From positions 52,256 to 116,255 of the forward strand of contig NZ_JAGGPU010000019.1 in assembly GCF_018613605.1 (NCBI RefSeq): 64,000 bases of DNA. Reading direction: 5' to 3'. Positions 17,276 through 24,644 of this stretch are shown here, one piece after another. Source of the stretch: Pedobacter sp. ISL-64 (GTDB lineage: Bacteria; Bacteroidota; Bacteroidia; Sphingobacteriales; Sphingobacteriaceae). The notes beneath the pieces were generated by a model. It was given only the letters and a program-made list of their open reading frames with translations, searched no databases and was not told the origin of the DNA. Every line of letters starts with the position of its first letter. The stretch's first letter is position 1. Both the position numbers and the translations under genes were made by a program.

Positions 17276-18385
17276 ATGAAAACTATGAAACAAAAAATTT
17301 TTATCATTGCCGTATTTGCTATTTTTGTGAGCAGCTGTAAAAAAGAAAAGAAGAATATTTCAGAAGACCCTGAGAATTCTACTATGAGTATAAAAAATAA
17401 GCTGAAAGATGTAATTGGGGGAAATCAAATATCGATTAACGATGCTCCATATCAAATTGCTGTTTTCAGAAGTGATGGAGGAATGGCTGGAGGAGTTATA
17501 TTAAGTGAAAATTGGATACTGACAGCTGCCCATGTTGTGACTGATGGTAGTAATGGTCAACAGTTAGTTGCAAATCAAATAACCATTAAAGCTGGTTCTA
17601 CAAATGTTAATGCAGGTGTAACTTTAAATGTCGATCAGATCATCAGGCATCCAAACTATACATCATCTTCTATTAATAATGATATAGCTTTAATAAGGTT
17701 GGCCACACCTCTAAGTTATGATGTAAATATTCTACCAATTAATTATGATAAAAATTCAAATAGTATAGCTATAGATGATTTAGCTATAGTCTCTGGTTGG
17801 GGGCTTATTTCATATGATTTAAGTACTCACTCTGGGACATCGCCAACAAATTTATACGCTGCCGATGTTAAAATTTCGACAATCGAACCAAATTTTTTAC
17901 ATACATCTTCTACTAGTTCCTCTCAACAAGCACCTTGTTATGGTGATAGTGGAGGACCTTTAACAATAGGAAGTGGCTATCCAGGTAAATTATTAGTTGG
18001 AATTGTGAATGGTTGGGGTGATTGTAATGTAGGCGCAAAAGGATACGCACGAGTTTCAGCATATGCTGATTGGATATTATCTGAAACTGGAATTACAGGA
18101 ATTCCCGCAATATATACAAGTATTTTGGGGCCAAGTACAATTTCAAGGGGCGGAATTGAGTATAGCTATTCAGGAAAGAACATACCTCCAGGTGCTACAC
18201 TTACTTGGACATTGCCATCGAGTGTAGGAACGATAACTGATGGGCAAGGCACTCATCATGTTACGATTTTTACGACCTCAGTAGGTACGCAAGTAATAGA
18301 TTCAAGTATAAAACTGAAAGTGATTGACACTAATGGGAATACTAAAACCGTGTCCTATGCAATTAGGCTTAAATCAGGAAGATAA
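17276..18385 (+). CDS. Secreted trypsin-like serine protease (lipoprotein)
   Basis: 369 residues. Lipoprotein signal with lipobox VSSC (C21). The S1 chymotrypsin fold has all three catalytic residues: H86 in LTAAHVV, D136 in NNDIALIRL and S225 in CYGDSGGPL. A C-terminal domain of about 95 residues (from ILGPSTISRGGIEYSYSG) resembles an immunoglobulin/PKD-like beta-sandwich. S1 trypsins are uncommon in Bacteroidota and this one is probably displayed on the outside or in the periplasm. A weak hairpin (TATTGC/GCAATA, 18392-18410) follows. The specificity is suggested to be trypsin-like only by family; the S1-pocket residue cannot be fixed by eye. Confidence 0.9.
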   Translation: MKTMKQKIFIIAVFAIFVSSCKKEKKNISEDPENSTMSIKNKLKDVIGGNQISINDAPYQIAVFRSDGGMAGGVILSENWILTAAHVVTDGSNGQQLVANQITIKAGSTNVNAGVTLNVDQIIRHPNYTSSSINNDIALIRLATPLSYDVNILPINYDKNSNSIAIDDLAIVSGWGLISYDLSTHSGTSPTNLYAADVKISTIEPNFLHTSSTSSSQQAPCYGDSGGPLTIGSGYPGKLLVGIVNGWGDCNVGAKGYARVSAYADWILSETGITGIPAIYTSILGPSTISRGGIEYSYSGKNIPPGATLTWTLPSSVGTITDGQGTHHVTIFTTSVGTQVIDSSIKLKVIDTNGNTKTVSYAIRLKSGR

Positions 18386-18487
18386 GTAAGATATTGCCTT
18401 TTTTGCAATAATTTTGGTGTTTTAAAACAAAAAAAAATTATTCCTGTTTTTATAGTATATAAGTTTATTTTTTAAAAAAACACGAGC

Positions 18488-18673
18488 ATGGATAAGTTAG
18501 AATTAAAAGGGAAGTGGAATGAAATAAAAGGAAAGGTTAAACAAGCTTATGCCGATTTAACTGACGATGATTTAAAACACGAAGAAGGACAAGACGACGA
18601 ATTGTTGGGGAAACTGCAACAAAAAACAGGAAAAGGAAGAGATGAGCTTGTAAAATGGATCAATTCATTATAA
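18488..18673 (+). CDS. CsbD family stress protein
   Basis: 61 residues, MDKLELKGKWNEIKGKVKQA followed by ADLTDDDL and GQDDELLGKLQQKTGK: the short helical CsbD fold. Family members are induced by general stress; the molecular role is not known. A near -7 element TAAGTTTA lies at 18460-18467. Confidence 0.92.
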   Translation: MDKLELKGKWNEIKGKVKQAYADLTDDDLKHEEGQDDELLGKLQQKTGKGRDELVKWINSL

Positions 18674-18694
18674 CATCAATTTTATTAATAAAAT

Positions 18695-18720
18695 ACAGGC
18701 GGCCAATTTTGGTCGCCTGT
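18695..18720 (+). terminator. Terminator after csbD-like gene
   Basis: ACAGGCGGCC pairs with GGTCGCCTGT (one G-T pair) around AATTTT, followed by TTTGCTTT. Confidence 0.7.
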
Positions 18721-18740
18721 TTGCTTTAACATCATTTTTT

Positions 18741-19790
18741 ATGGCCGATATTGCACAACGGTTTATTCAAAACCCAATACTTTGTCCAAAAGATTTAGTA
18801 CCGAGTACAGCGGGCCTGGAAATTGCATGCCTTTTAAATCCCGGTGTTTTTACCTTTCAAAATAAAATATGGCTTCTGGTGCGGGTAGCAGAACGGCCGG
18901 GGCAAAAACAAGGACTTATTTCTTTTCCGGTTTTAAGGAAAAACGGTATCGAAATTATCGAGATAGCGGAGGCCGATCCTGGTTTGGTAGATAATGATCC
19001 ACGGGTGATCAATTATCAGGGTGCTGATTATTTAACCACATTGTCGCACTTAAGGCTCGTTTGCAGTGATGATGGTGTGCATTTTTATCAATCGGCCGGT
19101 TATCCTTTATTACAGGGTGAGGGAGAAGATGAAACGTTTGGAATAGAAGATTGCCGCGTATCCTTAATCGATAAAATCTACTATTTAACCTTTACTTCGG
19201 TATCTGCCCATGGGGTAGGGGTTGGATTAAGAACAACAAAAGATTGGAAAAGCTTTGAGAAACACGGCATGATTATCCCGCCGCACAATAAAGACTGTGC
19301 CATATTTGAAGAACGCATTAACGGTAAATTTTACGCTTTGCACCGCCCTAGCAGTGTAGCTTTGGGTGGTAATTATATCTGGCTGGCCGAATCTCCGGAT
19401 GGTATTCATTGGGGCAAACACAGGTGTATCATTAAAACCAGGCCTAACCACTGGGATAGTGCACGTGTGGGCGCCGGGGCAGCACCCATAAAAACCGCAG
19501 AAGGATGGCTCGAAGTTTATCACGGTGCAAACGGAAAACATCAATATTGTTTAGGCGCTTTTCTAATGGATTTAAATGATCCATCGAAAGTATTGGCCAG
19601 AACCGAAGAACCGATTATGGTACCAACAACAGATTACGAACTGCATGGTTTCTTTGGCGAGGTTGTGTTTACAAACGGCCACATCGTTAACGGTGATGAA
19701 CTAATCATTTACTATGGAGCAGCTGATGAATTTGTTTGTGGCGCTAAATTTTCGGTGAAGGAAATTTTGGAGGCGCTGAAATATTTTTAG
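18741..19790 (+). CDS. GH130 family glycoside phosphorylase/hydrolase
   Basis: 349 residues with the five-bladed propeller pattern of GH130: NPGVFTFQNKIWLLVRVAERPG, GIEDCRVSLIDKIYYLTFTSVS (conserved E-D-R), DCAIFEERINGKFYALHRPS, HWDSARVGAGAAPIKTAEGW and the closing VFTNGHIVNGDELIIYYGAAD. GH130 enzymes phosphorolyse or hydrolyse beta-linked mannosides such as mannosyl-N-acetylglucosamine or mannobiose. No signal peptide, so it acts in the cytoplasm. It could handle the core of glycans trimmed by the GH92 enzymes encoded 23-37 kb downstream, but that link is inference. Confidence 0.88.
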   Translation: MADIAQRFIQNPILCPKDLVPSTAGLEIACLLNPGVFTFQNKIWLLVRVAERPGQKQGLISFPVLRKNGIEIIEIAEADPGLVDNDPRVINYQGADYLTTLSHLRLVCSDDGVHFYQSAGYPLLQGEGEDETFGIEDCRVSLIDKIYYLTFTSVSAHGVGVGLRTTKDWKSFEKHGMIIPPHNKDCAIFEERINGKFYALHRPSSVALGGNYIWLAESPDGIHWGKHRCIIKTRPNHWDSARVGAGAAPIKTAEGWLEVYHGANGKHQYCLGAFLMDLNDPSKVLARTEEPIMVPTTDYELHGFFGEVVFTNGHIVNGDELIIYYGAADEFVCGAKFSVKEILEALKYF

Positions 19791-20179
19791 CTGTTGAACC
19801 ATGAAGACACCAAGACGAGATTAGGTTTTTTTGTACTTTGTAGTAATGAATTAATGAACTTTTAGGCAGGAAGGAATTTCTTTATGCACTTTGCAGCCCT
19901 GGTAGTACCACAAAATTTCGTTTTTAAACCGGATTGAAGGGGAGATCCTTTTTTGCGGCCTGAGCGTTTTGGTATTGGGCAAAAAAGATAGTAGCGGAAA
20001 GCCGGAAGAAACACTAATCAAAACCTACGGAACCCTGCCTTCCAAGCTAGGAGAGCAATTTAGTAAAAAAGATATACATAAAAATATCATTTTTAATTAT
20101 TCATCAATATCCTTTTAAGTGTGAGAGTTCAGGAATTTATACGAGAACATTTAATATATTCGCTTATCTAAGTAAAATA
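19791..20179. other. Repeat-bearing spacer before the restriction genes
   Basis: 389 bases with no gene. At 19945-19989 ATCCTTTTTTGC and GCAAAAAAGAT form an imperfect hairpin inside a segment (about 19930-20015) containing GGATTGAAGGGGAGATCC and AGTAGCGGAAAGCCGGAAG, which resembles the element type of 4809/5137 in layout (GCGGCATCC ... ATAGCGGA..ACGGGA). Confidence 0.45.
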
Positions 20180-22096
20180 ATGGCAATACCTCCAAATATT
20201 AATAAAGATCACTTACTTAAAGCAATTAAAAAAATAGATTTGGAAGGAATACCTTCAGGTTCGGATTCCAAATATTATGACTTAGTTTATAATAATAACT
20301 TTTATCCGCCGAAACTTGTCGTTTCATTTGCTAACATATTTGCAAATGGAGTCGAACTAGATCGATCTTCATTTGAAGGTGGGTTAAAGACCCCTTGTTT
20401 TAACCTTCTCGAAAAGAATAATTTCATTATAATGAAGAAAGATCATTCTGATAAACCACACCCTACAAATGTTTGGGTGGAAAAAACTTTAGTAAAAAAT
20501 AAGCAACACAGAATCGTAGGAGATGCCGCACTTGGTAAAATTCTCTGGTCTCCACAAAAAGATAAAGGAAAAGCTGATATTTATTCAAACATGAGGAAAG
20601 TACAAGAAGGTGATATTGTTCTTCACCTTGTTGATAATAAGGGAATTGTAGGGGTTTCGGTGGTAAGTTCTAGTTATCAAGAGGTAGCAGGAATAAAAGG
20701 TACTGGTTTTAATGGCCCTGCGTATAAAATTAATTTAAAAGATTTTCAAAATGTTGAAATTCTTAATAGAGAAAATATACTTAAAGAATCTAACAGAAAG
20801 TTATTAGACTCAATACGATTCGATGAAAGAGTGTTTTATAATAAGAAGCTTGATTTGAATCAGGGAGCTTATCTCACAAAGTGCCCTCTTAAGTTAGCCT
20901 ATTTGATTAATGAAAGCTACTACAATATCTACAAGAAAAATCTTCCGCATTTATCTAATCTAATAGAAAATATAGGGGACTATAATGATGATAAATTTGA
21001 TATTAATATATTTCTTAATGACACTGTAGAGTCTAACCTCCAATTCTCAGAGAGCTTAGTCACCCGTTTTATTTCCTCGTTACTCACCAAACCATTCGTA
21101 ATCTTAACCGGTCTTTCAGGTTCAGGTAAAACCAAATTGGCACAGGCTTTTGCCAGTTGGATTTGTGAAAATGATAGTCAATATTGCATTGTTTCGGTTG
21201 GTGCCGATTGGACAAATAGAGAACCACTTTTAGGTTTTCCTAGTGCTTTAGATACCAATGAGTATATTCTGCCACAAAATGGTGCATTAAATTTAATAAT
21301 TAATGCAAATAAGAATCAGGACAAGCCTTATTTCTTAATTCTTGATGAAATGAACTTAAGCCATGTAGAACGCTATTTTGCAGACTTTTTAAGCGCCATG
21401 GAATCTAAATGTGGTATAGAGTTACATTCTAAAGGTGATTTGGACAGTGTGCCACATAAAATTGAATTGCCAAGCAATTTATTCATCATTGGTACGGTAA
21501 ATATTGATGAAACTACCTATATGTTTAGCCCAAAAGTTTTAGATCGGGCAAATGTAATCGAGTTCAGGGTTACAACAGAAGAAATGAGTACTTACTTAAA
21601 TAATGTAGCTGAAGTAAATCTTGAAGTATTGGCTGCCCAAGGAAGCAACATGGCTGCGCAATTCCTTTCTCTAGTTAAACAAAAGATTACTTCTGCAGCT
21701 GGGCAAGATGAAATTAAAGAACCAATGCTAGCGTTTTTTAAAGAACTAAAAAAAACAGGCTCTGAATTTGGTTATCGCAGTGCAGCCGAAATATTGCGAT
21801 TTGTTTCAATAGCTCAAATGATAAAACCTGATTGGGATTTAAAAGAAATATTCGATGCAGCTATTATGCAAAAATTATTGCCCAAAGTGCATGGATCGCG
21901 TAAAAAGTTAGCACCGGTTTTAGAAAGCCTAGGTAATTTGTGTTTAAAAGAGGATATAAAAATTGCAGACGTTTTTGATGCTAAGATTGAAACAGATTAT
22001 GCTGCAGTTGCACTTTATCCCATTTCATTGGAAAAAATTGCAAGAATGTATAGCAATTTAATGGACAATGGATTTACCAGTTATGCTGAAGCTTAA
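20180..22096 (+). CDS. McrB-like AAA+ GTPase/ATPase with ScoMcrA-N-like and EVE/PUA-like sensor region
   Basis: 638 residues. Residues about 5-85 (HLLKAIKKIDLEGIPSGSDS, then NNFYPPKLVVSFAN, FEGGLKTPCFNLLEK) resemble the N-terminal head of ScoMcrA-type proteins. Residues about 95-200 (DIYSNMRKVQEGDIVLHLVD, GVSVVSS) look like an EVE/PUA-type modified-base binding domain. The AAA+ module has Walker A GLSGSGKT (311-318), Walker B LILDE (386-390) followed by MNLSHVERYF, and the McrB-like GTVNIDET (438-445) with LDRANVIEF. Such motors translocate or remodel DNA and activate a partner nuclease, here the next gene, 5 bases downstream. Base composition is more AT-rich than neighbours, consistent with transfer. 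The domain names for the N-terminal half are recognised by eye and less certain than the AAA+ part. Confidence 0.85.
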   Translation: MAIPPNINKDHLLKAIKKIDLEGIPSGSDSKYYDLVYNNNFYPPKLVVSFANIFANGVELDRSSFEGGLKTPCFNLLEKNNFIIMKKDHSDKPHPTNVWVEKTLVKNKQHRIVGDAALGKILWSPQKDKGKADIYSNMRKVQEGDIVLHLVDNKGIVGVSVVSSSYQEVAGIKGTGFNGPAYKINLKDFQNVEILNRENILKESNRKLLDSIRFDERVFYNKKLDLNQGAYLTKCPLKLAYLINESYYNIYKKNLPHLSNLIENIGDYNDDKFDINIFLNDTVESNLQFSESLVTRFISSLLTKPFVILTGLSGSGKTKLAQAFASWICENDSQYCIVSVGADWTNREPLLGFPSALDTNEYILPQNGALNLIINANKNQDKPYFLILDEMNLSHVERYFADFLSAMESKCGIELHSKGDLDSVPHKIELPSNLFIIGTVNIDETTYMFSPKVLDRANVIEFRVTTEEMSTYLNNVAEVNLEVLAAQGSNMAAQFLSLVKQKITSAAGQDEIKEPMLAFFKELKKTGSEFGYRSAAEILRFVSIAQMIKPDWDLKEIFDAAIMQKLLPKVHGSRKKLAPVLESLGNLCLKEDIKIADVFDAKIETDYAAVALYPISLEKIARMYSNLMDNGFTSYAEA

Positions 22097-22101
22097 AAAG
22101 C

Positions 22102-24399
22102 ATGAGAAGTGATCTTCAATTTGAGATCCTATTACAGGATAAATCGTTTATTGCATGTAAACTTTGGGGAGAGAAATCTGGCGAACAAACAATTTTTAAA
22201 ATTGATGATATTGAGGCGTTCGAAAATGGTGAGGCGAATATTCAGCTTATAGAAGGCCATTCTTACGAATATGAGCTTCCTGCTGGATATACTTTAGGCA
22301 ACCATGAGCTGATTAAGAGATCTAATGCACATCCGAATGTTGGAAGAATTGTACCTAATATTTTTGTAGGAACTTTATCTCTTAATATTTATTCGAAAGG
22401 AAACCAATGCGGTACTTTAGTTTTAGAGGTTCAGTCGCAAAAAACAAGTTATCGTGACGACTATAGGATAATGCTTGAAGATATTACTGAGCGTGCAACA
22501 GACTTGGTTTTGCTTCATTCTTCACCAGTTACTCAAAATTTAGTGAGTGATTTTGATAGCGATCCTAAAACACTTTATCAACGTTTTGCTTTTATAAAAT
22601 CTATACTAGAATCAGACGAATTTGGTGATGCTTTACATAAGGTGTTTTCGAGCCCAGTAACGAAATGGGTAGCTACAGAAATTGAAAAAGATATCAGAAG
22701 TTTTAGGCGTTTTGATAACAAAACAATTAGACAAATCTCATCTTGTTCCAATAGAATGAGTTTGCCAAAAGAACATCATTTGGTTCAAAAGCAGATTCTG
22801 AAATCGGTGCCGCAAAAAATATTAGGTTTTCATAATAAAGAATCGATTGATACACCCGAGAATAGATTTATAAAATTTGCTTTAGATTCGTTCCTAGAAT
22901 TGGTGAGTAAGATAAAATTGTTGGCTAGGAATAACTCAAGGTTGAAAACAGAAGCAACAGTTTTAGAGGGTAAATTGGAACAATATCTTGGGCATCCCAT
23001 ATTCAAAGAAATATTTAATCTAGATACAATACCCTTTAATAGCCCTATTTTACAACGTAAAGAAGGATATAGAGAGGTTTTTAGATCGTGGCTGATGTTT
23101 GATCTTGCTGCGAAACTAATTTGGAGAGGTGGTGAAGACGTATATGCTGCAGGTAAAAGGGATATTGCAACGCTCTATGAGTATTGGTTGTTTTTTAAGT
23201 TGTTAGATGTTATTAAAGACTTATTTAGAATTGAATCGAAAGAACTGGAACAATTAATTAAGCCAACAAGTGATGATTTAGGGTTACAGCTCAAACAAGG
23301 AAATCATATCGCTATTAATGGTGTATATAAAAATGAAGTAAGGGATTTAAATATTCAATTCAATTTTAACCGTACTTTTTCAGGTAAGAATGAGTATCCT
23401 AACAGTGGAAGTTGGACGAAAAGCATGAGACCGGATTATACACTTTCTGTTTGGCCTGAAGGAATCGATCAGGGTAATGCGGAAACAGAAGAACTTATTG
23501 TTCATATTCATTTCGATGCTAAGTACAAACTTGAAAGAATAGCAGATATACTTGGTGATGATACAGATGAACACAGTGACGACTTAACCCAAGAAGTACT
23601 AACAAGTGAAAAGACAGAGGAGTTAAAAGGCAATTCCAAAAGAGGTGACTTACTTAAAATGCATGCTTATAAAGATGCAATAAGAAGAACGGGAGGAGCA
23701 TACGTTCTTTATCCCGGAAAAAATGAAGATGCTTATCAAACAAAAGGATTTCATGAAGTACTTCCCGGTTTAGGCGCTTTTGCAATTAGGCCTGATAAAT
23801 TTGATGACGGAACATTAGCACTAAAAGGCTTTTTAACTGAAGTAGTTAAACATTTCCTAAACAGGGCATCACAGAGAGAGAAAACAGCATTTAGAGCTTA
23901 TGAAATTCATAAAAATAAACCAAATAATGAAGTTCGGGAGCGTTTGCCAGAAGCTTTTGGAATAAATAGAGATTTACAACCAGACGATACTTATGTGTTG
24001 ATTGGCTATTATCAGGATAAACAACGTGACTGGATAAATGAACATCGGCTCTATAATACGCGTACGAGAGAATCGAAAGGTACACAAGTGTTAGATGTTA
24101 ATTTAGCTTCTGTCAAATATCTCTTACTGCATGGACCTAACGAAACCATAACCAACCAACTTTATAAAGTGAAAATGCCAGGACTTAATATATTTTCTAA
24201 GCAAAATTTAATAGAGAGGGGATACCCAGATCCAAGCCAAGATTTTTATTTGGTTTATGATTTTGAAGAAGTTAAAGAGCAGGAGCTCAAAAATATTAAA
24301 TGGGATATTACGCTTCTTGACGGCTATAAAACAAATAGAAATTCTGCATTACCATTCACCGCTTCTTTGTCAGAACTCATGACTGTAAAGGTTAAATAA
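22102..24399 (+). CDS. DUF2357 / PD-(D/E)XK nuclease, McrC-like partner
   Basis: 765 residues. The N-terminal part is beta-rich, followed by a helical DUF2357 section (ENRFIKFALDSFLELVSKIK, EYWLFFKLLDVIKDLF). The nuclease core has D445 in MRPDYTLSVW and D472-A-K474 in HIHFDAKYKLE, the PD-(D/E)XK arrangement. A C-terminal region (from about residue 625, DDTYVLIGYYQDKQRDWI) looks like a further PUA/EVE-like small beta domain. It is almost contiguous with the McrB-like gene, so the two form a type IV, modification-dependent restriction unit (LlaJI/McrBC-like). No methyltransferase gene is nearby, which fits a type IV system. Confidence 0.85.
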   Translation: MRSDLQFEILLQDKSFIACKLWGEKSGEQTIFKIDDIEAFENGEANIQLIEGHSYEYELPAGYTLGNHELIKRSNAHPNVGRIVPNIFVGTLSLNIYSKGNQCGTLVLEVQSQKTSYRDDYRIMLEDITERATDLVLLHSSPVTQNLVSDFDSDPKTLYQRFAFIKSILESDEFGDALHKVFSSPVTKWVATEIEKDIRSFRRFDNKTIRQISSCSNRMSLPKEHHLVQKQILKSVPQKILGFHNKESIDTPENRFIKFALDSFLELVSKIKLLARNNSRLKTEATVLEGKLEQYLGHPIFKEIFNLDTIPFNSPILQRKEGYREVFRSWLMFDLAAKLIWRGGEDVYAAGKRDIATLYEYWLFFKLLDVIKDLFRIESKELEQLIKPTSDDLGLQLKQGNHIAINGVYKNEVRDLNIQFNFNRTFSGKNEYPNSGSWTKSMRPDYTLSVWPEGIDQGNAETEELIVHIHFDAKYKLERIADILGDDTDEHSDDLTQEVLTSEKTEELKGNSKRGDLLKMHAYKDAIRRTGGAYVLYPGKNEDAYQTKGFHEVLPGLGAFAIRPDKFDDGTLALKGFLTEVVKHFLNRASQREKTAFRAYEIHKNKPNNEVRERLPEAFGINRDLQPDDTYVLIGYYQDKQRDWINEHRLYNTRTRESKGTQVLDVNLASVKYLLLHGPNETITNQLYKVKMPGLNIFSKQNLIERGYPDPSQDFYLVYDFEEVKEQELKNIKWDITLLDGYKTNRNSALPFTASLSELMTVKVK

Positions 24400-24546
24400 G
24401 TCTTCTTCGGCGTGGATTACAAATCCACAGTTCAATGATCCGAAAAACACTTTTGGGGCTAGCGATTAGCGTTTGGCATTTAGCTAACCGACTTAAGCAT
24501 TACCCCCTAGGCAATGGATCAATAGCCAATGAACTAATAACCAAAC

Positions 24547-24582
24547 AAAAAAAGCGATCCCCGTTTCCGGGAATCGCTAGTA
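24547..24582. terminator. Bidirectional terminator after the restriction operon
   Basis: AGCGAT-CCCG (24553-24563 with one bulge) pairs with CGGG-A-ATCGCT (24568-24578); an A run precedes and TAATTTT follows, between convergent genes. Confidence 0.65.
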
Positions 24583-24603
24583 ATTTTGATATTAAAGCAT
24601 CAG

Positions 24604-24644
24604 GCCTTTACCTTAAGCCTTCAACCTTTTACCTTCCGCCTTAT
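24604..24644. repeat. Heptamer run (A/G)CCTTNN, six units
   Basis: GCCTTT, ACCTTAA, GCCTTCA, ACCTTTT, ACCTTCC, GCCTTAT (first unit one base short) end exactly at the stop codon of the minus-strand M16 gene (24644-24646). Same arrangement as after rpmG. Confidence 0.8.
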
